Both the position numbers and the translations under genes were made by a program. From assembly GCF_000472445.1 (NCBI RefSeq), contig NZ_AXAJ01000001.1, positions 558,643-622,642 on the forward strand: a stretch of DNA of 64,000 nucleotides, in the 5' to 3' direction. This DNA is from Burkholderia sp. WSM2230. Its GTDB lineage: Bacteria; Pseudomonadota; Gammaproteobacteria; Burkholderiales; Burkholderiaceae. Below, piece by piece: positions 1 through 9,157 of the stretch (position 1 is the first letter of the stretch; each line of letters begins with the position of its first letter). Below the pieces are notes generated by a model that was not told the origin of the DNA, did no database searches, and saw only the letters and a list, made by a program, of their open reading frames with translations.

Positions 1-336
1 GCCGAAACGGCGCGGCTCGCGTCCGAGAAATATGTTCTCCGCGACCGAGCGAAACGGCACCAGATTGATTTCCTGATAGATCGTGCTGATGCCTGCCTCG
101 CGCGCTTCCTTCGGCGTGCGGAAATCGACTTCGCGTCCGTCAAAGCGAATAGTGCCGGCGCTCTTTCGATACGCACCGGTGAAAATCTTGATGAGCGTCG
201 ATTTGCCCGCGCCATTCTGACCGATCAGCGCGTGCACTTCGCCCGCGTTCACGGTCAGCCGTGCGCGTTTTAACGCGGCGACACCGCCGAAGGAGATGTC
301 GATGTCCTGCATATCGAGCAACGGAGCCTGAGCCAT
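1..336 (-). CDS. Sugar ABC transporter ATP-binding protein, N-terminal part (cut by window edge)
   Basis: The first 112 codons of an ABC ATPase are present; the rest lies beyond base 1. The Walker A motif GQNGAGKST falls near residues 39-47 and a Q-loop (IYQE) near residue 87. The spacing and the 'FGGVAALK' opening match the sugar-type ATPases of the RbsA/MglA/YtfR group, which carry two fused nucleotide-binding domains. The start is the ATG whose complement ends at 336. The binding-protein gene lies 81 bp upstream on the same strand, so this is the second gene of a transport operon and a permease should follow outside the window. Family is clear; substrate is inferred from the binding protein. 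Confidence 0.88.
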   Translation of the reverse strand, partial: MAQAPLLDMQDIDISFGGVAALKRARLTVNAGEVHALIGQNGAGKSTLIKIFTGAYRKSAGTIRFDGREVDFRTPKEAREAGISTIYQEINLVPFRSVAENIFLGREPRRFG

Positions 337-417
337 CGTGTGTCGTCCAGCGTCGAAAGAGTCGAAATGACAACGCGGGCGCTTCGAGCAAAGCGCCCGC
401 AAAGGCATACACGTCGG

Positions 418-1428
418 TCAGTATCCGTACTGCATGCTCGCGTCGACGTTGCTCTTGTCATAGAAGCGATCGGACACCTTGACCCACGGCGGAACAGTTT
501 CGCCTTTCGCGTACTTCTGCGCGACATCGCATGCGAGCGGGCCGAAGAACGGGCTCGATTGCACGCTCGCGCCGAGTTCGCCTGCCTTGATGGCCTCGAG
601 GCCGCCCTTGGTGCCGTCGATGGTCACGATCTGAATGTCCTTGCCCGGCTGTTTGCCCGCGGCCTTGATCGCGGCGATGGCGCCGAGCGCCATTTCGTCG
701 TTGTGCGCATAGACGGCGGTCGCGTCGGGATGCGCCTGCAACAGCGTCTCCATCACCTGACGGCCCTTGTCGCGCGCGAAATCGCCGCTCTGCGAGGCAA
801 CGATCTTCATGCCGGGATTCTTTGCAATGACCTCGTCGAAGCCTTTCTTGCGATCATTCGCGGCGGACGCGCCCGTCGAGCCTTCCAGCTCGATGATGGT
901 CGCCTTGCCGTTGGTCGCCTTCACGAGCCAGTTCGCAGCGCGCTGCCCCTGGTCGATGAAGTCCGAACCGATGAAGGTGATGTAGTCCTTGCCGGCTTTC
1001 GCCATCGACTGGTCGACGTTGCGGTCGACGAGAATCACGGGAATGCCCGCCTTCTTCGCCTGCATGATGACAGGGACGAGCGGCTTTTCTTCACGCGGGG
1101 GAAACACGAGCAGATCGACGTGCTGCGCAATCATGCTTTGAATATCCGCGACCTGCTTGGCAGCGGAACTGTTGGCATCGGTCATGACCATCTGCCAGCC
1201 GCATTTGGATGCGATTTCCTTGAAGCTTCTCGTCTCCGCAAGCCGCCAGGGGTTATTGCTTTCCGTCTGCGCGAAGCCGACCTTGAGCGGCTTCTTGTTA
1301 GGGATTTTCGGCAGGGCGTCGTCGGCGGCATGCGCGACGCCGAAGCCGGCGGAGAGGGTCAGCGCAGCGAGTGCGAGAAACGATGCAGCAATCGGGCGCA
1401 GGCCCGCTTTCTTCTTGAGCGACAGCAT
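418..1428 (-). CDS. Periplasmic sugar-binding protein, YtfQ-like (galactofuranose type)
   Basis: 336 aa with an N-terminal signal peptide (KKK, hydrophobic stretch, cleavage near AHA-A at about residue 34). The mature part opens with LKVGFAQTESNNPWR and contains VDRNVDQ, ELEGSTGASAANDRKKGF and AVYAHNDEMALGA, all characteristic of YtfQ-like type 1 periplasmic binding proteins. YtfQ of E. coli binds galactofuranose; the related proteins also take other furanose or pyranose sugars, so the exact ligand is open. It is the first gene of the transporter operon and lies just downstream of the LacI regulator on the same strand, whose 3' end carries an AT-rich palindrome-like site that may serve as the operator. 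Confidence 0.88.
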   Translation of the reverse strand: MLSLKKKAGLRPIAASFLALAALTLSAGFGVAHAADDALPKIPNKKPLKVGFAQTESNNPWRLAETRSFKEIASKCGWQMVMTDANSSAAKQVADIQSMIAQHVDLLVFPPREEKPLVPVIMQAKKAGIPVILVDRNVDQSMAKAGKDYITFIGSDFIDQGQRAANWLVKATNGKATIIELEGSTGASAANDRKKGFDEVIAKNPGMKIVASQSGDFARDKGRQVMETLLQAHPDATAVYAHNDEMALGAIAAIKAAGKQPGKDIQIVTIDGTKGGLEAIKAGELGASVQSSPFFGPLACDVAQKYAKGETVPPWVKVSDRFYDKSNVDASMQYGY

Positions 1429-1522
1429 GTCTTCCTCCGATAAGGATGGTTTGCCTGTTTTCTGTCAATGCCGATGCTTGTGATGCCCGGTCTTCTTCCT
1501 GCTGCGAGAGTCGTGCTACCTG

Positions 1523-2620
1523 CTAGTCGTTAATATTATTAATTGCCAGTTGCTTCGTTTCAGCGATGACCTTGACCGAGCCGCGCTCGATCAACGGCCC
1601 GTCCAGCTTGACCGTCCGGCGCCGCACCGGCGCGCCCGCCGCGCGGTTGTGTTCTTCCTGCAAGAGCGTTTCGACAGCCCATTTGCCGAGCTCATAGTTC
1701 GGCAGCACGACGGTGGACAGCGGCGGATGCGTGTGCCGGGCGATTTCCTGATCGTCGTAGCCGAGCACGGAAACATCGTCGGGGACTCGCAGGCCGAGTT
1801 GCTTGAGCGCTTCTATTGCGCCGAGCGCCATCAGATCGTTAGCGCAGAAAATGGCCGTTGGCGGGTTCGGCTCGCGCATTAGCGAGAGCGTTTCCTCGAA
1901 GCCCGTCGCCGGGCCCCAATCGCCTTCACGCACGAGTTCTGGCGCAAACGGCAGGTCAGCCGTCGCCAAAGCCGTGCGATAACCCTTCAGACGATCGCGC
2001 GCCGCATCCTGCCACGGCTCGCCGTTGATATAGCCGATCCGCCGATGTCCCGCCGCGAGCAGATAGTCCGTTGCCGTGTGGCCGCCCGCGACTTCGGCGG
2101 GCACGACCGACGACAGATTAGCGTCGCTGCAATAGCAGTTGAGCAGCACGGTCGGCACGCGGGCGAGCGCCGCGGGCACCGTCACGCGCCGCGTGTACAC
2201 GGCCGCGTAGACCACGCCGAGCACGTTGGGATTGCCGAGCGTCGCGTCGAGCACGCGCGCTTCGATCTCGGCGTTGCCGTGCGTCGAATACACCGCGAGC
2301 ATGCGGCCGTTCGCGAATGCGGCATCGCGCGCGCCGTCGATGCTGACGACCGGGTGCGGGCTCGTCGAGATTTCGTCGGCGAGATAAACGATCAGATTAC
2401 GTTCGCCCTGCGCCGTATCGAACGACGGCAGCGCACTCGGTTCGCGCTGCGTCATCCGGTAGCCGAGTTCCTGAGCCGCGCGCAGCACCTTGTCGCGAGT
2501 CGCGTCGGAGAACTTCGCGCCGCTCGCGTTGTTGAGCACGAGCGAAACCGTCGATTGCGAAACTCCAGTGAGCTTCGCGATGTCGGTCATGGTGGGGCGG
2601 CGTTGGGTCGTCTTTTTCAT
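1523..2620 (-). CDS. LacI-family transcriptional regulator
   Basis: 365 aa from the ATG at 2620 (MKKTTQRRP). A longer reading from 2653 is possible but would only add 11 residues without LacI similarity. The N-terminal helix-turn-helix (TMTDIAKLTGVSQSTVSLVLNN, split here by its turn) is followed by the hinge and a type 1 periplasmic-binding effector domain with AIFCANDLMALGAIEALKQLG and VLGYDDQEIARHTHPPLSTV. It sits between the sugar transporter operon and a divergent dioxygenase gene and probably represses both in response to the transported sugar or a derivative. Three AT-rich sites with a TAATATTA or TAATAATATT core flank it. Confidence 0.92.
   Translation of the reverse strand: MKKTTQRRPTMTDIAKLTGVSQSTVSLVLNNASGAKFSDATRDKVLRAAQELGYRMTQREPSALPSFDTAQGERNLIVYLADEISTSPHPVVSIDGARDAAFANGRMLAVYSTHGNAEIEARVLDATLGNPNVLGVVYAAVYTRRVTVPAALARVPTVLLNCYCSDANLSSVVPAEVAGGHTATDYLLAAGHRRIGYINGEPWQDAARDRLKGYRTALATADLPFAPELVREGDWGPATGFEETLSLMREPNPPTAIFCANDLMALGAIEALKQLGLRVPDDVSVLGYDDQEIARHTHPPLSTVVLPNYELGKWAVETLLQEEHNRAAGAPVRRRTVKLDGPLIERGSVKVIAETKQLAINNIND
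1530..1542. promoter_or_regulatory. Candidate LacI operator upstream of the transporter operon
   Basis: TTAATATTATTAA, a nearly palindromic AT-only 13-mer in a GC-rich setting, about 100 bp before the binding-protein start and inside the last codons of lacI. It shares the TAATATTA core with two sites on the other side of the regulator gene. Operator role is inferred. Confidence 0.4.
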
Positions 2621-2652
2621 AGGCTTGCGGCAGGAGTGCAGCAAACTTACCA

Positions 2653-2662
2653 CTAATATTAG
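2653..2662. promoter_or_regulatory. Candidate LacI operator, perfect palindrome CTAATATTAG
   Basis: A 10-bp perfect palindrome 33 bp upstream of the lacI start in the lacI-dioxygenase divergent region. The same TAATATTA core appears at 1530-1542. The position suits autoregulation by the adjacent LacI protein; this is inference from repetition and location. Confidence 0.45.
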
Positions 2663-2715
2663 CGATCAACAACGCGCGCCGGCACCAATGGGATCGGGGT
2701 TTCCACCGACTATTA

Positions 2716-2727
2716 CTAATAATATTG
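2716..2727. promoter_or_regulatory. Candidate LacI operator before the dioxygenase gene
   Basis: CTAATAATATTG, an imperfect copy of the site at 2653-2662, about 60 bp before the start of the dioxygenase gene. Together with the other two sites it suggests one regulator for all three transcription units. Confidence 0.35.
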
Positions 2728-2784
2728 ACGACTCGATCACGCCCATGCGATTCTTTTTTGCAAATCGACACGGAGGATGCGCGC

Positions 2785-3573
2785 ATGGGCCGTTACGACG
2801 AAAGCACGAGGGACGCACTGGCGGATGCGTTCAATCGCGACGGCCTCGTGCTGTTGCGCGGCCACTTCCCGCGCGCGACGATAGAGGCCTGGCGCGACGC
2901 ATTTCTGCCGCTGCTCCAGCCCCATGTCGAGGCGGACGCGAACGGCAATCGCGGCCCTGGCCGCTATTACGTGACGCTCCCGTTCGAGGGCCTTTTTGCA
3001 GATCCGGCCATCATCTGCGATGAAGACATTGTCGGCATCGTGGAGCGCGTGGCGGGCTTCGATCCGGTGATGTGCCAGCTCGCCACGGACACGCCGGTGC
3101 TCGGTTCCGAGTTCCAGGACTGGCATCGCGATACGCCGCCGCTTTTCGACGACGCGCCCGAAACGCCGTCCTTTCAGCTCGCGGTGAACTTTCCGCTCGT
3201 CGATGTCGACGATCGCAATGGCCCGCTGGAGACAACGCGCGGGACACACCGTATATCGCGAGAAGAAGCACTGGGAGGTCTGAAGGCGGAGCGGTTTCCG
3301 GCCGAGCGCGTGGCCATGCAAGTCGGCGACGTGATGATCCGCGATGTGCGCGGGCTGCATCGCGGCACCCCGAACCTTACCGGCGATCCGCGTCCGATGG
3401 TTGTCATCGGCTATAGCCGCGCGTGGTATTTCCGGCCAGAAGTGCATATCGACGTACCGCGCAAGGTGCTCGCCGAACTTCCTGCGCGCGCTCGCCGTCT
3501 GTTGCGCTTCAATCCGGTGGTCGAACAAACCGCGCGCACTTTCGACGAAAACTACCGGCAATTCGCCTATTGA
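2785..3573 (+). CDS. Phytanoyl-CoA dioxygenase (PhyH)-family Fe(II)/2-oxoglutarate oxygenase
   Basis: 262 aa from the ATG at 2785, preceded by a good ribosome site (CGGAGGA at 2771-2777). The iron ligands are visible: H114 and D116 in DWHRDTPP and H192 in RGLHRGTPN, with an arginine shortly after that would bind 2-oxoglutarate (DPRP). Size and motif spacing match PhyH-like oxygenases. Its divergent position next to the LacI gene and the sugar transporter suggests a role in breaking down the imported compound, but the substrate cannot be read from the sequence. Confidence 0.85.
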   Translation: MGRYDESTRDALADAFNRDGLVLLRGHFPRATIEAWRDAFLPLLQPHVEADANGNRGPGRYYVTLPFEGLFADPAIICDEDIVGIVERVAGFDPVMCQLATDTPVLGSEFQDWHRDTPPLFDDAPETPSFQLAVNFPLVDVDDRNGPLETTRGTHRISREEALGGLKAERFPAERVAMQVGDVMIRDVRGLHRGTPNLTGDPRPMVVIGYSRAWYFRPEVHIDVPRKVLAELPARARRLLRFNPVVEQTARTFDENYRQFAY

Positions 3574-3979
3574 GCGTCGATCGGTTTTGTCTTCGGGCGC
3601 CCGCAGACTAACCGCTGGTCGAATCGCGTCACCGCGCGCGGCGCCTGCTGCTCGCGGCCTCTACATATGAATTGGCGTGTTAGCGCCGCATAAAGGCGTT
3701 CGTGGGATGGGTGCTCCACGGACGAAAACGAACTGCTCATCAACACGCCCGTCACTCCGGTTTCCTCTCCTCGTCTGTCTGTCGCCGATTGTTGTCACCC
3801 GGACAACATGGTGTGGGCGTTCGCGATGCTACTGGTGTTCGCCCCCGCTAACTACACTCTGTGACGCGCTGGGTCGAAACGCGAACAAGAACGAAGCGCG
3901 CGCAATTCGTGGCCGTGGTCGTGCTCCTGAACCGCGCGCGCAGTGCGGCTTACTCCACCTGATCAAGAGGACTATTTAG
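3574..3979. other. Intergenic region with a 17-bp inverted repeat
   Basis: About 400 bp without a convincing gene. It holds an inverted repeat GTTGTC-ACCCG-GACAAC at 3791-3807, roughly 170 bp before the metallo-hydrolase start, which could be an operator. No recognised promoter boxes stand out. Confidence 0.4.
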
Positions 3980-4912
3980 ATGAGCGAAACAATCCGCAAT
4001 GTGCAGCCCGTTACTGCCAACCTCGGCAAAGAGGGCTCAGGAGAACTCGTGCCTTCGCGCTACGCCGTGCGCGTGGGTGACGTCGACGTCGTGCTGATCA
4101 GCGATGGCGTTCTGCCGTTGCCGACCTCCACCATGTCCACTAACGTGAGCGAAGCGGACCGCAACGAATGGTTCGATGGTCGCTTCCTGCAACGTGACAT
4201 GTTCGACTGGGCGCTGAATATCGCGCTCGTGCGCAGCGGCGAACGCCTGATCCTGATCGACTCCGGCGTAGGCGACGGTTTCGAATACTTCGCGCGCGCC
4301 GGTCAGTCGGTGAGGCGCCTGGAATCGGCCGGCATCGACCTGGCTGCGATTACCGACATCGTCATTACGCATATGCACATGGATCACGTCGGCGGGCTGA
4401 ACGTCGATGGCGTCAGGGCCAGGCTGCGCCCGGACGTGCGCATTCACGTGTCGGCCGCGGAAGTGGAGTTCTGGAAGAATCCCGACTTCAGCAAGACGGT
4501 AATGCCGGAAACGGTTCCTCCCGCGCTGCGCAAGGCTGCTGCAAAGTTCGTGAAGCTCTACAACGAAAACATCGTGCAGTTCGATCAGACCGTGGAAGTC
4601 GCCGCGGGTGTGTCGGCGCGCGTGACGGGTGGCCACACGCCGGGGCACTGCGTCGTGGACGTCGCATCAAACGGCGAGAAGCTGACGTTCGTGGGCGACG
4701 CCATCTTCGAAGTCAACTTCGACAATCCCGACTGGCAAAATGGCTTCGAGCACGATCCCGAGAAGGCTATGGATGTGCGTGTGGCGCTGCTCAACGAAGC
4801 CGCTCAAACCGGCGCTCTGCTGGCCGCAGCGCATGTCGCGTTTCCCTCTATCGGCCACATTGCAAAGAGCGGTGACGGCTTCCGTTTCGTGCCGGTGGTG
4901 TGGGACTACTGA
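3980..4912 (+). CDS. MBL-fold metallo-hydrolase
   Basis: 310 aa with ribosome site AAGAGGA 10 bases upstream. The zinc-binding HMHMDH motif occupies residues 131-136, followed by the second histidine region (GGHTPGH) and GDAIFEV, the order expected for metallo-beta-lactamase-fold hydrolases of the glyoxalase II/lactonase group. It lacks an obvious signal peptide, so it is probably cytoplasmic. It stands alone between two non-coding stretches. The substrate is unknown; quorum-lactone or thioester hydrolysis are both possible for the fold. Confidence 0.88.
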   Translation: MSETIRNVQPVTANLGKEGSGELVPSRYAVRVGDVDVVLISDGVLPLPTSTMSTNVSEADRNEWFDGRFLQRDMFDWALNIALVRSGERLILIDSGVGDGFEYFARAGQSVRRLESAGIDLAAITDIVITHMHMDHVGGLNVDGVRARLRPDVRIHVSAAEVEFWKNPDFSKTVMPETVPPALRKAAAKFVKLYNENIVQFDQTVEVAAGVSARVTGGHTPGHCVVDVASNGEKLTFVGDAIFEVNFDNPDWQNGFEHDPEKAMDVRVALLNEAAQTGALLAAAHVAFPSIGHIAKSGDGFRFVPVVWDY

Positions 4913-5024
4913 TTGATGCGGGAGTATCAATCATCGTCGTATAGATTGCACTGACGATTGATGGCCGGAAGACCGCCGTGGGTGCACAACACTGACAGCC
5001 AGTCCGGTCACAGTCGCGGGAAGG

Positions 5025-5177
5025 CTCGCCGCCAAGCCACTGTTCGAGCAAGCGTACCTGCTGGCTCACGGCTCCATGAGTGGCGTGAAGCTCAGCGGCA
5101 GCGTCCTTGATGCTGCCTGGTCGGCCTGCTGCCTCAAAGGCCCGTAAGGCGTTAAGCGGCGGCAACACACATGTCAT
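5025..5177 (-). pseudogene. Remnant of a LysR-family regulator (GcvA-like N-terminus)
   Basis: The reading from the ATG at 5177 begins [19 protein letters not shown] followed by [19 protein letters not shown], a clear LysR winged-helix N-terminus of the GcvA type. Similarity stops after about 50 residues (LLEQWLGG), and the frame then runs through unrelated sequence to a stop near 4848. LysR regulators are normally about 300 aa, so this is a truncated remnant. It is oriented toward the upstream metallo-hydrolase, with the alpha/beta hydrolase diverging on the other side, and may once have controlled one of them. Confidence 0.7.
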
Positions 5178-5300
5178 ATGCGAGAGCTTTTCTAACGCGA
5201 CCCGACAATTTGTCTGGCTTGCCGGTACGCGACAAGATAGATATCCTTCTTCATGCGTCGCAAACAAGTCGCGGCGACTTGTGCCAGGTAAGAGGGCTTA

Positions 5301-6194
5301 ATGCTTAAACATATTGAAAGCAGCCTGCTCGACATCGCCTATGACGAACAAGGCGATGCAGATGGATGGGTCGTCGTTCTGCTACACGGGTTTCCTTACG
5401 ACATCCACGCATACGAAGAAGTGACACCACGCCTGACTTCACGAGGCGCACGCGTGATCGCTCCTTACCTGCGAGGATTCGGACCGACCCGTTTTCTCGC
5501 GCCGACAACACTTCGTTCGGGCCAGCAGGCGGCGCTTGGGGCAGATCTTTTGGCTCTCCTTAACGCTCTGAACATAAGCCACGCCGTGCTTGGCGGATAC
5601 GACTGGGGCGGACGCGCCGCATGCATCGTCGCGGCGCTGTATCCGTCGAGGGCGCGGGGGCTGGTTTCGGTGAACGGCTACAACATCCAGCAGATCTCCA
5701 CTGCGTTGCAGCCAGCCGCTCCCGAGAAGGAATACCGGTTGTGGTATCAGTACTATCTGCACAGCGAGCGCGGCCGGGCCGGACTGACTCAAAACCGTCG
5801 CGAATTCTGTCGTCTCTTGTGGTCCTTATGGTCACCGACCTGGCGCGTGGACGAGGACACTTTTGCGCGCTCCGCAGCGGCGTTCGACAATCCGGATTTT
5901 GTCGAGGTGGTCGTTCACTCGTACCGGCACCGTTTCGGACTGGTTGCTGGCGATCCTCAGTTTGACGACATCGAGCGCCGTTTGGCGAACATGCCGTCGA
6001 TAACGGTGCCAACAATTACGCTGGAAGGCGACGCCGATGGTGTTTCGCCCCCAGGAGGACGACGGGCCGACTTGCAGCGTTTTACTGGCTCGCATCAGAA
6101 CCGGACCGTTCCGAACGCCGGCCACAATCTCCCACAGGAGGCACCGGAGGCCTTTGCCGATGCGATCCTGGACATCCACGAATTGGCCGCTTGA
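5301..6194 (+). CDS. Alpha/beta hydrolase of the epoxide hydrolase/haloalkane dehalogenase type
   Basis: 297 aa. HGFP at residues 29-32 forms the oxyanion site, and the nucleophile elbow is GYDWGG with Asp101, not Ser, which places it with epoxide hydrolases and haloacid/haloalkane dehalogenases. The catalytic His lies in NAGHNLPQE near the C-terminus. The start at 5301 follows GAGGGCTTA-type sequence. An SDR gene follows 58 bp downstream, so the two may be co-transcribed. Natural substrate unknown. Confidence 0.85.
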   Translation: MLKHIESSLLDIAYDEQGDADGWVVVLLHGFPYDIHAYEEVTPRLTSRGARVIAPYLRGFGPTRFLAPTTLRSGQQAALGADLLALLNALNISHAVLGGYDWGGRAACIVAALYPSRARGLVSVNGYNIQQISTALQPAAPEKEYRLWYQYYLHSERGRAGLTQNRREFCRLLWSLWSPTWRVDEDTFARSAAAFDNPDFVEVVVHSYRHRFGLVAGDPQFDDIERRLANMPSITVPTITLEGDADGVSPPGGRRADLQRFTGSHQNRTVPNAGHNLPQEAPEAFADAILDIHELAA

Positions 6195-6252
6195 CCTGCT
6201 TGGGAAGCCAAGTCTCAGCTGGAACCGTGCGCCCACCCAATGAGGAATCCGG

Positions 6253-7014
6253 ATGAATAGTGTTTCGCAGGCCCCCTTGATTCTCGTCACCGGCGGAAGC
6301 CGCGGCGTCGGCGCGGCGACCGCGCGCCTGGCTGCCAGGCAAGGGTACAACGTCGCGATCAGCTTTATCGCAAACGAGTCCGCCGCTGGTGCCGTTGCAG
6401 CCGATGTGGAAGCCGCCGGCCGCCAGGCCCTGGCGGTGCGCGCCGATGTCGCGGACCCGCAGCAGGTTGCGCAGCTATTCGCCGCCATCGACAGGAAGTT
6501 CGGGCGCATCGATGTGCTGGTGAACAACGCCGCAATCATCGCCCGACAAGCGCGCGTTGAGGACCTCCACTTCGAGCGGATGCAGCGCATTTTCGCGGTG
6601 AATGCGATCGGCCCGATCCTGTGCGCGCAACAGGCGGCGAGGCGCATGTCGCATAGGCACAATGGGCGCGGCGGCGTCGTGATCAACGTGTCGTCCGCAT
6701 CGGCGCGGCTTGGGAGTCCAAACGAATACGTCGATTACGCTGCATCGAAAGGCGCTATCGAAACGTTTACGACCGGCTTCGCGAAGGAAGTCGCGCGGGA
6801 CGGCATTCGCGTCAATTGCATTCGCCCGGGTCACATCTACACGGAGATGCACGCAAGCGGCGGGGAACCGGGGCGCGTGGATCGTGTCAAGGAGTCCATT
6901 CCCATGGGACGGGGCGGTCAGCCCGAGGAAGTCGCCCGGGCGATCCTGTGGCTCGCCAGCGATGAGGCGTCGTTCGTTACGGGCACCTTCCTCGATGTTA
7001 CTGGCGGCAAGTAA
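6253..7014 (+). CDS. Short-chain dehydrogenase/reductase (SDR)
   Basis: 253 aa with all classical SDR signatures: cofactor motif TGGSRGVG at residues 13-20, NNAA at 91-94, the catalytic serine in INVSSAS near 147-148 and YAASK with Tyr162 and Lys166. The C-terminal IRPGHIYTEMHA and FVTGTFLDVTGGK are typical of FabG-like oxidoreductases. It follows the alpha/beta hydrolase on the same strand. Reaction: NAD(P)-dependent alcohol/ketone interconversion; substrate not predictable. Confidence 0.9.
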   Translation: MNSVSQAPLILVTGGSRGVGAATARLAARQGYNVAISFIANESAAGAVAADVEAAGRQALAVRADVADPQQVAQLFAAIDRKFGRIDVLVNNAAIIARQARVEDLHFERMQRIFAVNAIGPILCAQQAARRMSHRHNGRGGVVINVSSASARLGSPNEYVDYAASKGAIETFTTGFAKEVARDGIRVNCIRPGHIYTEMHASGGEPGRVDRVKESIPMGRGGQPEEVARAILWLASDEASFVTGTFLDVTGGK

Positions 7015-7344
7015 GTAGGCGGCGGGCGAATGACCGGCGCCACCTCGAGCACATAAGGATTGCAGCTTTCGTCACGGCTCAAGCCACTTTGCGGACCGCG
7101 GACAAAGGGCGTTGCTCATGCCACCGGATGCAATTGCCGGACTGGCGCGGTATCTCGCGCCAGGCGCGCAGGTCCACTCGCGGCGACATGGCATCCGGAA
7201 CCAGCACAGGCGCGCCGTGTGCGCAGGAACATGAGCAGGCAAGCGGCTTTTGCGAGTTGCGCACTTGCCGCCCCTGCTGTTGCTGTCCTCCGCGCTGGCG
7301 CTGTTTCACCTTGGCAATGCGGCGGTGCCGCCGCTCAAGGTCGC
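7015..7344. other. Intergenic region between convergent genes
   Basis: No supported gene. The only structure I see is a GC hairpin (GCGGCGG-TG-CCGCCGC, 7319-7334) near the end of the DUF72 gene; it lacks a T-run, so a terminator role is uncertain. Confidence 0.4.
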
Positions 7345-8202
7345 TCAAAGCCGCTCGATCAATGCCATCGCGGCTGCGGGATTGCGTTCCTTGAAGCCGC
7401 TGATCACATACAGATAAACGTCGCGCACCGCTGGTTTCGCAGGCGCTTCGCCGCATGTTTCCAGGTCGCCTGGCGTCGTGCCCGCTGCCAGTTCCCGTGC
7501 ACGAGCAGCCCATGCGTCGAGCGCTTTCGCTGAATAACCCTTGGTCTGTTTATCGGTGGTGCCCATGATGCGCGCATACACGAACGGCGCCGTAATGTCG
7601 GCGATTTGCGGGTAGGCGCTGTCTCCGGCCAGCACCACGGCAACCTTGTACTTGCGTGCCAGCGCAATGAATTCCGGCGTCCTGAAGCTGTCGTTGCGAA
7701 CTTCGATTGCATGTCTAAGCTTGACGCCCTCGATACTCGCAGGCAGCAGCTTCAGAAAAGCCTCGAAATCTTCGCCGTCGAATTTCTTGGTCGGAGCGAA
7801 CTGCCAGTTGATCGGCCCGAGTTTCTGTTTGAGCAGCAGCACGCCGCTCGCGAAAAAACGTTCGATAGTCTCGCCGGCGTCCGCCAGTACTTTCCGATTT
7901 GTCGCGTAACGCGGCGCCTTTAGCGAAAAGATGAAATCTTCCGGCGTTTCCTGATACCACTTTTCATAGCTCGCCGGTTTTTGCAAACCGTAGAAAGTGC
8001 CGTTGATTTCAATCGAACTGAGATGTCGGCTCGCATACTCGAGTTCGCGGCTTTGCGTGAGATCTTCCGGATAGAAAGTGCCGCGCCATGGCGCATAAGT
8101 CCAGCCGCCTATGCCGATCCTGATGTTGCCGGTCTTCGTGGTACTAGTGGTGTTCGCGCTGGTTGACGATTTCGCGGCTTTTGCGGGTTTGGTTTCTGCC
8201 AC
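7345..8202 (-). CDS. DUF72 domain-containing protein
   Basis: 285 aa with a strong ribosome site (GGAGGA) before the ATG at 8202. After a Lys/Ala/Thr-rich N-terminal tail of about 25 residues the DUF72 TIM-barrel begins with IRIGIGGWTYAPWRGTFYP, followed by SSIEINGTFYGLQ and FIFSLKAPRYATN, hallmarks of the family. DUF72 proteins are widespread in bacteria and lack an assigned reaction. It faces the SDR gene and has its own leader; no operon partner. Confidence 0.88.
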   Translation of the reverse strand: MAETKPAKAAKSSTSANTTSTTKTGNIRIGIGGWTYAPWRGTFYPEDLTQSRELEYASRHLSSIEINGTFYGLQKPASYEKWYQETPEDFIFSLKAPRYATNRKVLADAGETIERFFASGVLLLKQKLGPINWQFAPTKKFDGEDFEAFLKLLPASIEGVKLRHAIEVRNDSFRTPEFIALARKYKVAVVLAGDSAYPQIADITAPFVYARIMGTTDKQTKGYSAKALDAWAARARELAAGTTPGDLETCGEAPAKPAVRDVYLYVISGFKERNPAAAMALIERL

Positions 8203-8303
8203 CTCGTGTCCTCCTTCTGGCTGCGCCTGAGCGACCGGTAGACCCGTAGATTAGCGTGTTTTCCCGCGCCGGACTGCGCCTACGAGAAGCATAACGAAGC
8301 GGG

Positions 8304-9059
8304 CTATTCGCCGCGCGCCGGTTCTGCGGCGCGCGTGGCCGCTTCACGCGTGGCTTGCTCGAAACGCCGGTTCGCCTCCGCCACTTCCGCCCGGAACTGT
8401 TGCAACGCATTAACTGCGGGATCGGGAGGCGTCAGCGCGGCCCAGAGTACTTCGATCAACTGATCAGCAGTTGCGTCGATGTCGGTATGCCGGTGGGCGA
8501 GTGTGGCGTCCCACAACACGTGCTCCATCGGGCCGAACACCATCGAGCGCAAGAGGCGCAACGGCATGTCCGCGCGAATCTGGCCGCTTTCCTGGCCTTG
8601 TGCCAGTACGCGCATCAACGGTGCGGTGTAGCGGCGCTGCAATTCGGTCAGCGCTTCGCTCAACTCGTGATGCCGCGCGCGTCCTTCTGAAAGCACGAGC
8701 GCGCAAAGATCGGTGCCGTTCACGAGCATGAGCCGCAAATGGGTTCGCACGATGAAGGCGAACTGCTGGCGTACGGTGCCGTCGCGTGGCAGCCCGGCTT
8801 CGATTGCGCCGATGATTTCGTCGTACCAGTCGCCGATCACCCGCGCGCAGAGCTCGCGCTTGCCGCGGAAATAGCTGAAGACGGTGGCCTCTGAAACGCC
8901 CAGGCGCTGAGCGATTTCCGCAGTCGTCGCGCGTTCGTAGCCCTTTTCCGAGAACACGTCGCGACCCGCCTGAAGGATCTCCTTCACGCGCTGCTGCGAC
9001 TTGCGCCCGGCGGGCTGGCGGCGCGAGGCGGGCAGTTCGGGCTTGAGATCAGGCGTCAT
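8304..9059 (-). CDS. TetR-family repressor, probable regulator of the adjacent leucine/isovalerate operon
   Basis: 251 aa. The N-terminal DNA-binding domain (AGRDVFSEKGYERATTAEI, then AQRLGVSEATVFSYFRGKREL) is typical TetR. It is divergent from ivd, and the shared 296-bp region contains a perfect 21-bp palindrome. TetR proteins in this position in Betaproteobacteria (the LiuQ type) control branched-chain amino acid breakdown genes, so that role is likely. The C-terminal 30 residues are unusually rich in Ala, Arg and Glu. Confidence 0.85.
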   Translation of the reverse strand: MTPDLKPELPASRRQPAGRKSQQRVKEILQAGRDVFSEKGYERATTAEIAQRLGVSEATVFSYFRGKRELCARVIGDWYDEIIGAIEAGLPRDGTVRQQFAFIVRTHLRLMLVNGTDLCALVLSEGRARHHELSEALTELQRRYTAPLMRVLAQGQESGQIRADMPLRLLRSMVFGPMEHVLWDATLAHRHTDIDATADQLIEVLWAALTPPDPAVNALQQFRAEVAEANRRFEQATREAATRAAEPARGE

Positions 9060-9157
9060 ATGAGTCGGATTCAGATTTTATCGGTCGGCGACGTATTCGA
9101 GGAGTGCTCGCCGCGATGCTATCACAGTACAGGTATCAATTATCCGGCTTTGACCGG

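Noticed and set aside
3677..3979. 100-codon frame before the metallo-hydrolase
   Set aside because: Low-complexity, Arg/Thr/Cys-rich, no ribosome site; ends on the next gene's start by chance.
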